DNA from: Limnohabitans sp. Jir61
GTDB lineage: Bacteria; Pseudomonadota; Gammaproteobacteria; Burkholderiales; Burkholderiaceae_C
Reading direction: 5' to 3'
Assembly: GCF_003063545.1 (NCBI RefSeq)
Contig: NZ_NESD01000002.1
Coordinates: 186,001 to 250,000, forward strand
DNA length: 64,000 nt
In this document: positions 9,555-18,384 of the stretch, in pieces
Layout: every line of letters begins with the position of its first letter
Position numbering within the stretch: the first letter of the stretch is position 1
Notes under the pieces: model-generated
Seen by the model: the letters and a program-made list of their open reading frames with translations, nothing else
Told to the model about the DNA's origin: nothing
The model's database searches: none
Translations under genes and position numbers: made by a program

Positions 9555-9632
9555 AATATTTTAAGGTTAAAAATCTCCTAAGTTGTTGATTTATAAGCGG
9601 TTTTTTGAGTACTTACCGCTTAGTTAAATAGG

Positions 9633-9639
9633 TTATGAG
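9633..9639. other. Attachment core TTATGAG (junction of elements A and B)
   Basis: TTATGAG is the complement of the tRNA(CAU) anticodon loop CTCATAA. To the left, sequence resembles the right end of element B (AATAGG before the core here, AATAGA before the core at 29327). To the right, GTGTGTAG repeats match those at the right end of element B. It is therefore best read as right core of A and left core of B. No complete tRNA half is attached here. Confidence 0.55.
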
Positions 9640-9695
9640 AAGTTTCAATAAAAAAATATCGTTATAAAACAACACGTTACAGCGACTTTTATCAG

Positions 9696-9715
9696 GTGTG
9701 TAGCAAAGTGTGTAG
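9696..9715. repeat. Arm-type repeats at left end of element B
   Basis: GTGTGTAG at 9696-9703 and 9708-9715, 57 and 69 bp inside the left core. The same motif pair occurs at the right end (29228-29245). A TTTTTA-GT-TAAAAA palindrome follows at 9728-9741. The stretch 9640-9848 holds no gene. Confidence 0.5.
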
Positions 9716-9848
9716 TTAACTGTATCGTTTTTAGTTAAAAATAACTTCAAATTTTTTTATTTCAACGAACTATTACGCTACAAAAAACTTTTCAGAAATT
9801 ACTTTGGACGTACTAAAAAACAGCCGTTGCGAGCCAAGTGTAACGCTG

Positions 9849-10130
9849 TTACCACTTGTCATCGTCGTGCGTGTTGAACCCAAACTTGTCTTCCCTACGG
9901 TCATTGAACACAGCACCTAAACCTGTTGCTGTGCTTCCCATACGTGTACTGCCATCAGTGCTGAAACTGCCCATCTGCGTAAACACTGAACCGTCACTGC
10001 CTACAGTTGTTGACCCCATCTTTGTGTACGTTGTACCGTCTGACGAGACGCTTGTAGTGTCTGACACTTTCTGAATCGTCTCACCTGTGTCTGACACAGC
10101 GAACCTTCCAAATATGTTCCAAAACGACAT
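9849..10130 (-). CDS. Hypothetical protein with short SDG-type repeats
   Basis: 93 residues from ATG 10130 (AAAGG upstream). It contains imperfect repeats of a 13-15 residue unit: SSDGTTYTKMGSTT, GSDGSVFTQMGSF, STDGSTRMGST. The end is rich in Asp/Arg (HDDDKW). No signal peptide, membrane segment or known family is recognised. It is the last gene of the minus-strand operon led by the GIY-YIG and mod genes, 10 bp after its neighbour. The repeats could form a small beta structure (inference). Confidence 0.6.
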   Translation of the reverse strand: MSFWNIFGRFAVSDTGETIQKVSDTTSVSSDGTTYTKMGSTTVGSDGSVFTQMGSFSTDGSTRMGSTATGLGAVFNDRREDKFGFNTHDDDKW

Positions 10131-10140
10131 AAAAAACCTT

Positions 10141-10467
10141 TCACCAGACTTTGTAAAGCAAATCTCTAACCTCAACAACGTCCTCGTATTCCTTTTTGTA
10201 GAACGCTAACCTACTTACCAACTCTCGTTTGCTCAGTTTAGTTCTCTTACTGACTTCATCAACAACTTTTGGATTGGCTTCAAAGGTGGTCAGAATTTTG
10301 TAAAAAGAATCAACGACAGAATTGATTGATTTTTCACCAGATGCCATCATCACAAACGCTATCCGTTTTTGTCTCTCAGTCTCTGAAAGTCCCTTGCTAA
10401 GCTCAGGCTGGAAAACTTTGTGACCACCCGCAGATCTTGCTAATTGATTTGATTTGTTCTTACTCAT
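10141..10467 (-). CDS. Hypothetical protein
   Basis: 108 residues, basic N-terminus (MSKNKSNQLARSAGGHKVF), then mostly helical (ETERQKRIAFVMMASGEKSINSVVDSFYKILTTF; KRTKLSKRELVSRLAFYKKEYEDV). A good ribosome site (AGGAC) precedes the start. No known domain is recognised. It sits 5 bp after the zinc-binding protein gene in the same operon, so it probably belongs to the same functional unit. Confidence 0.6.
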   Translation of the reverse strand: MSKNKSNQLARSAGGHKVFQPELSKGLSETERQKRIAFVMMASGEKSINSVVDSFYKILTTFEANPKVVDEVSKRTKLSKRELVSRLAFYKKEYEDVVEVRDLLYKVW

Positions 10468-10472
10468 ACAAG

Positions 10473-11003
10473 TCAGTCCTGCTTTGTCTTTCTAACAATC
10501 CAACGAACCTCTTGCTCTTTGTGGTGAAGGATGTGACCAGATGGGCAAAGCCATTCCTCTGTCCAGTTAGATGTATGTCCAACTTTTTGATGACTGTGAT
10601 CGTTGTCTACCAACGTATCGTAAAACTTTGAACATTGATGGCAATAGACAGACAGCCACCCCTTCAAATAAAAGTCATAGGTGTATGGCACCAGCACTTG
10701 CCGCATAGGCAAATCAATTAGGGTGATGTAACTATCAGAATCGTAAGTTGCCCCTTCCAGCCAGATAGGCAAGAAGACACGTGCCTGTTGTTCCAAATTA
10801 GCAGTAGACCAAACACTCTTACTGTGTTCTAAAGACCACTCTCTGACTGAAACAGCATTTAGCAAAAAACTTCCAAAAAATGTCTTGTCACCATAAGCTG
10901 GACCAGACAACAAAATTAGATTTGAACAATCAATTGTTGGCTTCTCATATTGAGGCGTCTCAACAGGCTTTGCCTTAGCAAACCATTTAGTCAGAAAGTT
11001 CAT
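10473..11003 (-). CDS. Hypothetical protein with C-terminal zinc-binding motif
   Basis: 176 residues. Residues 20-115 have alternating hydrophobic strands (LILLSGPAYGDKTFFGSFLL; YITLIDLPMRQVLVPYTYDFY). The C-terminal part has CHQCSKFYD and, further on, WLCPSGHILHHKE, giving a plausible Cys/His zinc site. I recognise no family. It is 6 bp downstream of the hydrolase-like gene in the type III R-M operon; another zinc-ribbon protein lies two genes upstream. Confidence 0.6.
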   Translation of the reverse strand: MNFLTKWFAKAKPVETPQYEKPTIDCSNLILLSGPAYGDKTFFGSFLLNAVSVREWSLEHSKSVWSTANLEQQARVFLPIWLEGATYDSDSYITLIDLPMRQVLVPYTYDFYLKGWLSVYCHQCSKFYDTLVDNDHSHQKVGHTSNWTEEWLCPSGHILHHKEQEVRWIVRKTKQD

Positions 11004-11009
11004 TAGTCG

Positions 11010-11567
11010 TCAATCAACTGCCAACCAACTATCCAACAAGGCACCTACATACTCTTTAGGCAAATTATGTCCAGCGTTAGGAACAACCGTCACATCAATG
11101 CCAAGCTTAGATCCAAATGCCGTAACGTTCGCTGGATTACTTTGCCAATCCTCTGAGCCAACGTGAACTTCACAAGTTTTTGGAATTGGATAAATTCCAT
11201 CTTCAGCAAGACGTAAAAGCTTTTCAGCACGAGGCGGTATGAAGTTCATATGCGTGTCCTCATTAGAAAACTCACCAACGATGGGAGACAACAAGATTAC
11301 TCTGCCAATGTAAGGCTTCATTTGAGCTTGTGCGTGTAAGAACAAGTAAGCACCAAACGAGTTAGCAATTACACGAGCGTTTTCTTGCCAGAAGTTAGTT
11401 TGTAAATCACTAACGATTAGATCAACCTGCTGTTGAAAATCTAATCGCCTGAACTCACCAACTAACTCTCTGCCTATGACTTCTATGCCCCTACTTAACA
11501 AGCCTTGTCCCAATCCAGCGTCTAAACGCCCACCCATACCAGTCAAGTAATAAACAGAGTTATCCAT
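11010..11567 (-). CDS. Small alpha/beta-hydrolase-fold protein
   Basis: 185 residues with features of a compact alpha/beta hydrolase: an N-terminal strand YYLTGMGGRL, a nucleophile elbow ANSFGAYLFLHA (Ser near 69; Asn-Ser-Phe-Gly instead of GxSxG), an acidic residue in VGSEDWQSNP and His in NAGHNLPKEY. This resembles YqiA/RBBP9-like hydrolases. Substrate is unknown. It lies inside the R-M operon, which is unusual for a hydrolase and could reflect a regulatory or effector role (inference). Confidence 0.65.
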   Translation of the reverse strand: MDNSVYYLTGMGGRLDAGLGQGLLSRGIEVIGRELVGEFRRLDFQQQVDLIVSDLQTNFWQENARVIANSFGAYLFLHAQAQMKPYIGRVILLSPIVGEFSNEDTHMNFIPPRAEKLLRLAEDGIYPIPKTCEVHVGSEDWQSNPANVTAFGSKLGIDVTVVPNAGHNLPKEYVGALLDSWLAVD

Positions 11568-11575
11568 TTTGAGTT

Positions 11576-11986
11576 TTAGTCATAGAGCATTGAAGTAAAA
11601 AAACGCATTGAGTTCAATTTACATTTTGGACAGTAGTGATCTCCACGCAAGAAAACGAAAGTCTTTTTTAAGGGATAGCAAAATGTTTCTTCGTGTACAA
11701 CATCAGACCTGTGATAACCAGCCGTCTTCAATACATCCGTAGGAAGTCTGTTAAGTAAAGACTTGTACGACAAGGTTTTTGTTGATGCGGCATACGAATG
11801 AATCTGATCGCTACCGCACTCAGTACACTTGAAATCGTCGCCCAACATATCAATGCTGGTTAATGAGTTACAAGCTTCACAATGATGGGGATACTTAAAA
11901 ACTTTTCCGTGTTGAGCACGTCCACTGGCAATGAAGACATTAGCCTCATAGCCACAATTACACTGACCTGTTAGTTGCGTGCCCAT
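11576..11986 (-). CDS. Zinc-ribbon protein
   Basis: 136 residues with four Cys clusters: CNCGY near the start, HHCEAC near 35, CTECG near 55 and YCPKC near 120. The spacing suggests two zinc ribbons, one built from CEAC with CTEC. It may bind DNA/RNA or act as a scaffold. It lies 18 bp after the coiled-coil gene and 8 bp before the hydrolase gene. No orthologue with known function is recognised. Confidence 0.65.
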   Translation of the reverse strand: MGTQLTGQCNCGYEANVFIASGRAQHGKVFKYPHHCEACNSLTSIDMLGDDFKCTECGSDQIHSYAASTKTLSYKSLLNRLPTDVLKTAGYHRSDVVHEETFCYPLKKTFVFLRGDHYCPKCKLNSMRFFTSMLYD

Positions 11987-12004
11987 TTGAATTCTCTCTT
12001 AGTC

Positions 12005-13078
12005 TTACCAACTAACTGTGATCGTGTATTTTTTATCAGTAGCTTCTGTGTCATTGATTTCATATCCTTCACGTTCAATGACTTCAACTAATTCATCTGG
12101 TACGCAACAGTAGTAGTCAACAGAGTCTGAAAAGTACCACCCATCCTTAGCTAACTTGAATTTCAAAGTTAGTTGCTCTTTCCCCTCTTCTGCGGCATCC
12201 TTCAACGCCTCAAACAAAGCTGTGATCAACTTTTGACCATAGTGTGAAGATAACCACGTAAGACCAGCTCCACTAAAAAGAGAAGCGTTAAGAAACTTAG
12301 ACTGAGGCTCTGTATCCCAAACAACCTTCAATTTATTTTGACGCTTTGAAGGCGTCAACTTGTCCCAATCTCTATCTTCGTCAGTAAAGAAATACTCACC
12401 ATAAACAAGCTCAGTACTATTAACCTTAATGTCAGACACGCTGTAGGGATCGTACTTAACCTCTGCCATTGTTTTTTTGTAACTTTTTATCGTTCGTGTA
12501 ATTTCACGTAACTCAGGCACGTAACGAGCCATATCAGTTGGCGAAGTCAAACTTGACCAAAGATTTTCATCTCCATCAAAAATTGACGAGTCAGATTCAA
12601 TTGCTTCATCTAAAGCCTCTTTAAGAGAGGACTTCATAAACTTGAGTGTTCCGTAGTGCGAAAGAAGATGCTCTTTATGGTTGTCGATGAACTTGTCAAG
12701 CAATGAGTAGATTCGACTGTGTGAGTTCTTCAATGAGTCATAAGCAACTTGAGCGTACTTCTCTCTCTCTACCTCTGTCATTTGCTTTGGTACAAGACCA
12801 GTTTCAACAACGGATATAAAAGACTCAAGTAAATCTTTGTACAAATAGACAGGAGGAGCAAGTTGAAGTTCGTGCTTCCCATCCATAGCGGCGGTAAGAA
12901 TTAAATTCTTCTGAGCTTGCCACCCAGTTTTAAGTAAAGCTTGTTCTTTAGCTTGTTTCTTTCTTTCGTCAGCTAAACGTTTTCTCTCTGCTTCTACTCT
13001 TTGTTTTTCTTCTTCAATACGTTGGAGAGCTAACTCAGACTTTTTACGAGCTTCACTTGCGGAGAACCTACTGACCAT
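12005..13078 (-). CDS. Hypothetical protein with N-terminal coiled coil
   Basis: 357 residues. Residues 8-50 form a strongly charged heptad-like coiled coil (RIEEEKQRVEAERKRLADER). The middle is helical; the C-terminal third (NASLFSGAGLTWLSS onward) appears as a compact alpha/beta domain ending in strands. No catalytic motif is recognised. GGAG precedes the ATG. The gene lies between two tightly spaced unknown genes after res. A coiled-coil partner of the helicase or methylase is possible but unproven. Confidence 0.6.
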   Translation of the reverse strand: MVSRFSASEARKKSELALQRIEEEKQRVEAERKRLADERKKQAKEQALLKTGWQAQKNLILTAAMDGKHELQLAPPVYLYKDLLESFISVVETGLVPKQMTEVEREKYAQVAYDSLKNSHSRIYSLLDKFIDNHKEHLLSHYGTLKFMKSSLKEALDEAIESDSSIFDGDENLWSSLTSPTDMARYVPELREITRTIKSYKKTMAEVKYDPYSVSDIKVNSTELVYGEYFFTDEDRDWDKLTPSKRQNKLKVVWDTEPQSKFLNASLFSGAGLTWLSSHYGQKLITALFEALKDAAEEGKEQLTLKFKLAKDGWYFSDSVDYYCCVPDELVEVIEREGYEINDTEATDKKYTITVSW

Positions 13079-13094
13079 AGCAACACTCCATCAC

Positions 13095-13436
13095 TTATGT
13101 TGACAGATTGGAAACTACTTCGCCTGTGTAGTTTGCTATCAGCTCTGATCCATCTGCTTGATACTTCAACTCAATGCCGCGTGTTTTCAGTCTTGTTCCA
13201 AACCATAAACAATAGACGATAGCAACAGACCAGCCGTCTTTTGAATCCTTGTGTTTAGCAGTCTCAACTTCATCAACAAGGAAGACTCCATCAAAGACTG
13301 CGTTTCTGTATGTTCCTTTGAGAATTTTCAGAACAGTAGCATTTGACACAGTTTGCCAACTTGTTGGTTTGGCAAGTGGCTCTGTATCTGGTGCCAAAGA
13401 GCTGGACATTAGCGGAGCACTTGTAAAAAACAACAT
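13095..13436 (-). CDS. Hypothetical protein
   Basis: 113 residues with a strand-rich sequence (NAVFDGVFLVDEVETAKH; WSVAIVYCLWFGTRLKTRGIELKY). GGGAG lies 9 bp upstream of ATG 13436. No signal peptide beyond a short hydrophobic start, and no known family. It follows res by 18 bp in the same direction. The conserved position in this operon, if seen elsewhere, would be the best clue to function. Confidence 0.55.
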   Translation of the reverse strand: MLFFTSAPLMSSSLAPDTEPLAKPTSWQTVSNATVLKILKGTYRNAVFDGVFLVDEVETAKHKDSKDGWSVAIVYCLWFGTRLKTRGIELKYQADGSELIANYTGEVVSNLST

Positions 13437-13454
13437 AAATCTAACTCCCTAAGT

Positions 13455-16355
13455 TCAAATCAGCTTTTGCTGATCAGCCGTTGTTACTTGTCTTACCCTT
13501 GCGTAGTTGAGCAGTTCACTTACTAAGCCATTGCCTTTTAGATACTGCTCAACGATTCCCTCTCCTACAAGTGCGTAATGCCAAGTCTCGCTATTGCGTT
13601 GCTCTGGTAACAACTTGTTGATCCGCTCACAGTACAAAGTCGCCGCTTTTAACTTACGCTGAACATTAGCCTTTGTTACATCGCTTTGAGCTTTAGTCTC
13701 AACCAAATAAACATTAGTCCCGCAACGCACAATGAAGTCTGGTGAATAGCGTCCCAACATTCCATCCTCTTTAACGTAACGAAGCCAGAGGAAATCGTGT
13801 TTGTACTCGTGTAATTTACAAAAAGCCTGAACACTACTGTCCTTGTTACACCACTCCATAAACTTAAGCTCCAACCCGCCACTACGTTTTGGAAAAGGCA
13901 AACGTTCATAGATGCTTTTAACAGTAGCAATTGAAGAAGTCTCACTAACGGTTAAGGTTTTAACACTACTCAACAGCCTGTGCTCAACCTGTGCGTCTTC
14001 TTCAAACGTTTTGTCAAAGCTTTCTGAAAAAGCCAATGCTGTGACACGAACAATGTGATCAAGCACATCACGCAACAGGAGCACTCGCCAGTTTTCATCA
14101 TCAAATGGATCAAATTCTGAACTAAACAAATACTGACGAATGTAAATGTCGATCGCCTGTGCGAGCTTTACTGTGTCAAAACCTATGAATGGTTTGTTGA
14201 CATTTTTGCGACCACCCTTTTCTACGGGATTAGATAGGGCGTAACTAATGCGATGAGTCACACGTGATAGGTAGTCGTTGTAGCCCTCAACGTTCAATAT
14301 AGAGCCACTGACTTTGTAGTTACCAAACATTGTCTCGCTTTGTAACTCAGTGCTAATCCAGTTATCACCTTTTCCAATGATTGACTTGAGTTCAGCGATT
14401 CCCATCTGCTTGAAAGGGGGCAGATTCTTTGGATGAATAACTTGCTCTTCAATAAGTTCCTCAGCGTCACGCAGAATGACAGGTATTTGAAAATCATATT
14501 CTTCGTACCCGTCAACAAGCCCAACATTGATCAAATCACCACTTGCTGTAGTTGAAGAGTCATCACTGACTTCACCAACTAAATTCCCAAGCATCTGCTT
14601 GTACCAATCTCTGTAACGAGGATGTTCAACGATTGACAGCACATCAATCAGATTTTTAGGCTCTTTGCCTTTGTCAAATAGTTCCCTGTTCTCACGTCTC
14701 ATCTCTGTGTAAACATCTTCACCACGCCACATCAAACGTAAGCCACGTCCAACAATCTGCTCTAACAAAATGTTTGCCGCAGAGCTACGCAATGGAACAA
14801 TTACACAGATGTTGTTAACGTCAAATCCTTCACGCAACATCAACACACTAACAATTACACGAGGCTTAGGATGTTTGTCTACATTGAAGAGTTGCTCTTT
14901 GACTTCTTTCCATTCACCCTCACTTAATTCCGCTTTCTTGCCGCTATCAATGCCTAAGACATCTTCTGTTTCTAAACCTTCAGCAACCAAAAAATCAACG
15001 ACCTTCTCTGTTACTTTTGTGTCTTCACAAACAACCAGCATTTTGGGACGGCGACTTTCATCAATGGCTTTGAATGCCTCTTCAAGTCTCCTCAGCTTAG
15101 TTAAGCCAGCACGAAGCATCTTTCGCTGACCTTCACTCAACTGAACCTTACCCTCTTCATCCCGTTCAGCCTTAAAGTCCAAATCTTCTAAGTCATTGAC
15201 TTCTTTACGCACATCTAAAGCAATACTTTTAACAAGGCACAATTTGATTGCCTCAGTTAAATCAAAGTCTGAAATGATGTGAGGGAAAAATGCTTTCTTA
15301 GCTTTTTCACCAGTTCCTATTTGGTTGTATGGTGTAGCAGAAAAGTCAACTTGGATGAAACGTTCACCTTTGGATGCGGCAATAGCGATCAAACTTTTTT
15401 GCCATTCAACCTCTGTTAACTCGCCGCCTTTTCGAACTTCGTGTATGTGATGTGCTTCATCGTTGAAGTTCATCAAGTCTGGTAAAGACTTCAAGTACTC
15501 AAGTATTCCACCCTTGTTAGCACGACTATCTAACACTTCCAAAGTGTTTCCCGCACTTGTATTTGGAACGATGGGTAACTGATCTTTAACTACATCAACT
15601 GGATCAATGTCAACACCAAAAGTGTCGACTTCATAATCAACTAACTCATCTTCTGTAACAAGTGCGTTCCAGTTTGTGATCGCAATCAAACCATTACTTG
15701 TGATCTTCTTGCCAATCTCCCGCTTTTCACAGGTATTATTTTTAACAAAACTAAAAACAGCGTCTCTGTAGTTTTCAGGTATGAATAATTCGCTGTAGTT
15801 TTTTATGTCTGAATCATCAAAATTACGAACGCCATCTTTGACTTTGCCCTTCAAAGCATCAAGCAAACGGTCATAGACAATCAGACCTGGTGCCACTAAT
15901 AGAAAGTTTCTTGTGAAGCGTGGATCTGTTGGATTATCAATTTTATTGACAATTTGCCAGATCATTAGTGCTTGAAGCACCCAAGTCTTCCCCGTACCAG
16001 TCGCCATCTTCAAGCAGTACTTAGGATGGTTGTATTTGCTTTGACTTATATGAGTTAGCAAACTATCTTTGAGCAAAGCATCAGGTGCCAACAGCGTGTA
16101 TAAATCTTTTACTGATGACTTTTCAAGCACTTCGTGTGCGTAAATTGTGTTGAGTATTGCTTGCTTTTGTCCAACGTGAAAGTTGAATCCTCTACGAAGG
16201 TCAACGAAGTCTTGTAAGAACCAATACTTGAGCAAGTTTGAAGTAGTCTCAGTCACTAACTCGTAAATGTCTGCGACACCATCTTCAAGTCCAATACAAA
16301 CTTCATTGACTTTGGTGGTCAATGCTTCTGATAGAGGCAGATGATCTTTTTTCAT
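13455..16355 (-). CDS. res: Type III restriction endonuclease subunit Res
   Basis: 966 residues from ATG 16355 (GAGG 8 bp upstream). It is the ATP-dependent helicase-nuclease of a type III R-M system. Walker A is KMATGTGKTWVLQAL near 115, motif II NFNDEAHHIHE near 315, motif III DFSATPYN and motif VI QIVGRGLRLMWRG near 560. A C-terminal nuclease site reads RYSPDFIVRCGTNVYLVETKAQ (PD, D and ExK residues) near 890. No truncation or frameshift is visible. It starts 1 bp after the mod stop codon. Confidence 0.93.
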   Translation of the reverse strand: MKKDHLPLSEALTTKVNEVCIGLEDGVADIYELVTETTSNLLKYWFLQDFVDLRRGFNFHVGQKQAILNTIYAHEVLEKSSVKDLYTLLAPDALLKDSLLTHISQSKYNHPKYCLKMATGTGKTWVLQALMIWQIVNKIDNPTDPRFTRNFLLVAPGLIVYDRLLDALKGKVKDGVRNFDDSDIKNYSELFIPENYRDAVFSFVKNNTCEKREIGKKITSNGLIAITNWNALVTEDELVDYEVDTFGVDIDPVDVVKDQLPIVPNTSAGNTLEVLDSRANKGGILEYLKSLPDLMNFNDEAHHIHEVRKGGELTEVEWQKSLIAIAASKGERFIQVDFSATPYNQIGTGEKAKKAFFPHIISDFDLTEAIKLCLVKSIALDVRKEVNDLEDLDFKAERDEEGKVQLSEGQRKMLRAGLTKLRRLEEAFKAIDESRRPKMLVVCEDTKVTEKVVDFLVAEGLETEDVLGIDSGKKAELSEGEWKEVKEQLFNVDKHPKPRVIVSVLMLREGFDVNNICVIVPLRSSAANILLEQIVGRGLRLMWRGEDVYTEMRRENRELFDKGKEPKNLIDVLSIVEHPRYRDWYKQMLGNLVGEVSDDSSTTASGDLINVGLVDGYEEYDFQIPVILRDAEELIEEQVIHPKNLPPFKQMGIAELKSIIGKGDNWISTELQSETMFGNYKVSGSILNVEGYNDYLSRVTHRISYALSNPVEKGGRKNVNKPFIGFDTVKLAQAIDIYIRQYLFSSEFDPFDDENWRVLLLRDVLDHIVRVTALAFSESFDKTFEEDAQVEHRLLSSVKTLTVSETSSIATVKSIYERLPFPKRSGGLELKFMEWCNKDSSVQAFCKLHEYKHDFLWLRYVKEDGMLGRYSPDFIVRCGTNVYLVETKAQSDVTKANVQRKLKAATLYCERINKLLPEQRNSETWHYALVGEGIVEQYLKGNGLVSELLNYARVRQVTTADQQKLI

Positions 16356-16356
16356 T

Positions 16357-18384
16357 TCAAACCTCAAACTCTACTTCTGACTCAAAACCAAATACATCAA
16401 CAGCACGAATACAGATTCTTCGCTTGCCCTCAATTGGATCTGCTTGAATTACAGCTTTACGGACAACGTGTAAATCATCATCGTCTTTATCAGTATTACC
16501 TCTGTAGTCTTGCCATACAGATCTAAATAATTCTCCGTCATAGTTGGTATCTACAGCCCAATACTCAACTAACGATAGAGGATCACTGTTTATGATTTTT
16601 TGTAGATTTTTTCGATTTGCCTCATCTAAGTTAATTGCCTCAGGTGAAAGAAGCACATAGTTAGTCAACTCAATTTCAACAATATGCGTTTCGCCATACG
16701 TGATTTTTGGTTGAGAAGCAGTGAGATATTGAAGACTTGAGAAACGAATGCTGTCTTTGAGCTTGTCAAAGCCGCCCTTCTTTCTCATCCTGTCCATCAA
16801 GTCAGGCGGTATAACTAATACCTCTAATCTTTCATCACTCAGCTGAGTAACAGAATGTCCAATGTCAGGTGCGAAGTTCCATCCTAAAACTACTACCTTG
16901 TCCCAACCACCCATCAATTGATCTCGTAATGCTTGTGCCTTTTTTAACGTTGGCAAACCAGTAATCTTATTGGGAGAGTCGCAAATTACTAATGTCTTCC
17001 CAATATAGCCTCTGTCTTTATTTGGATTGTTATCTTGTGATAGTGGTAATGCTCCATAAAGCTCTACAACAATGCGAGCAAGCTCACCCATCGCAAAACG
17101 CTTGCCCAACGTACTACGGATTGTCTCAACTTGATAATCACCAATTGCTTGGTAGAGGAAGGGCTTTGCGTCCATATCAATGAAGCGTTTCCTCATAACC
17201 ATACAAGATGGTTTTCCTAAGTCGCTGACGATCCACCGTCTGTTCATCTTTTCACAGACTGCGGCAGTTGTACCAGACCCCCCAAAGAAGTCAGCTACTA
17301 AATCGCCCTCATTGGTCAACAATGAAATGAAGCGAGAAAGCAATGCCTCAGGCTTTTGTGTAGCGTAATCCAAATATTCTTTTGCTTGACCCTGTACTGG
17401 AGCTATATCAACCCATATATCCTGTAATGGAATTCCTTTACTTTCATCCAAATACATCTTCCTACGTGGAACACTCTCATTAGGTTTGCTCTGGTATATT
17501 TTTCCATCATCCAATAATTTATACATATTGGACTCACTGAATTGCCAGTAACGCTTCACACCCAAAAATTCATAATATGGATTTCCCTTTGCCGCACCAC
17601 CTGGTCCAGTAAGTGATACAGACTGGAATCTTCTACCAGTTCCTTCTTCGATATATCGAAAATGTTTTTCTATGTAATCAGCGGCATAAGGTGTGTATGT
17701 TTGATTAAAAGTTGGAGCCTCTCCCTTTTTATAAAGGAAGATAGCATCGTGTACACGACCTAAGTGAGATGCTCCTTGCCCTGTATCTCCGTGTGCGAAT
17801 GTCCGTTTCCAAATAATTTCGTTAATGAAATTATCTTTTCCAAATATCTCATCCGCAATTACTTTGACATAATGTCCTACGTGCCAATCCAAATGAATTA
17901 AGACTGAACCTTTATCACTTAAGAGCTCTTTTATTAAGAACAAGCGAGGAGTTATCATTTCTAAGTATGACTCCGTACCGTCCTTCCAAGTATCTGAGTA
18001 AGCGTATTGCTCAATTACAGTTGGCTTCTGCTCAATATCTCCGCTTGGCAATTTCACTCTTGTTCTGTAATCTGCTTTTGAGTCAAACGGTGGATCAATA
18101 TATACAAGATCAACCTTGCCTCTGATGCCATCAGTACCTGAATCACCACTTAAAAGTGCCGCCATTGCGAGCAAATTATCGCCATATATAAGTCGATTAA
18201 ATGGATCTTCAGTTTGTAACTTGTTTTGCCTAAACATATCTCCAATTAGAGTATCCTTTGCTGGATAAACCAATTCTCTTGTTTGTAGGGCAATTTTCTG
18301 CTTACCTTGTAAGCCTTCCAATATTTGTTCAGCAGTTTTTCGACCTTGCTCTACAATTTTTGGTAATTTATCTAACAAACTCAT
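16357..18384 (-). CDS. mod: Type III DNA methyltransferase Mod
   Basis: 675 residues. Beta-class N6-adenine methyltransferase that also provides sequence recognition for Res. Catalytic motif IV is LVYIDPPFDSKADY (DPPF) near 95. SAM motif I is VADFFGGSGTTAAVCEKMNRRW near 365. The variable region between is the target-recognition part. The start ATG overlaps the stop of the GIY-YIG gene (ATGA). No simple-sequence repeat typical of phase-variable mod genes is seen in its 5' part. It is complete, so the mod-res system is probably active. Confidence 0.93.
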   Translation of the reverse strand: MSLLDKLPKIVEQGRKTAEQILEGLQGKQKIALQTRELVYPAKDTLIGDMFRQNKLQTEDPFNRLIYGDNLLAMAALLSGDSGTDGIRGKVDLVYIDPPFDSKADYRTRVKLPSGDIEQKPTVIEQYAYSDTWKDGTESYLEMITPRLFLIKELLSDKGSVLIHLDWHVGHYVKVIADEIFGKDNFINEIIWKRTFAHGDTGQGASHLGRVHDAIFLYKKGEAPTFNQTYTPYAADYIEKHFRYIEEGTGRRFQSVSLTGPGGAAKGNPYYEFLGVKRYWQFSESNMYKLLDDGKIYQSKPNESVPRRKMYLDESKGIPLQDIWVDIAPVQGQAKEYLDYATQKPEALLSRFISLLTNEGDLVADFFGGSGTTAAVCEKMNRRWIVSDLGKPSCMVMRKRFIDMDAKPFLYQAIGDYQVETIRSTLGKRFAMGELARIVVELYGALPLSQDNNPNKDRGYIGKTLVICDSPNKITGLPTLKKAQALRDQLMGGWDKVVVLGWNFAPDIGHSVTQLSDERLEVLVIPPDLMDRMRKKGGFDKLKDSIRFSSLQYLTASQPKITYGETHIVEIELTNYVLLSPEAINLDEANRKNLQKIINSDPLSLVEYWAVDTNYDGELFRSVWQDYRGNTDKDDDDLHVVRKAVIQADPIEGKRRICIRAVDVFGFESEVEFEV

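Larger units (their letters stand above)
1..9639. mobile_element. Element A (partial): integrative element with type I R-M and intron-tRNA module
   Basis: The left end lies outside the window. The right end is placed at the TTATGAG core 9633-9639 because the last 60 bp before it match the last 60 bp of element B (TTTATAAG, a GG plus T-run block, 26 bp, then AATAGR-TTATGAG with identical spacing). Contents are a partial unknown gene, hsdRSM with an RHH regulator, a minimal tyrosine recombinase, a full-size integrase and an intron-containing tRNA(CAU). AT-rich composition contrasts with the chromosome right of 29.4 kb. The boundary is inference from repeat structure; the tandem arrangement with element B could also reflect one composite island. 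Confidence 0.6.

Noticed and set aside
16357-18384. Phase-variable mod gene
   Set aside because: No tandem simple-sequence repeat was seen in the 5' part of the gene or its upstream region.
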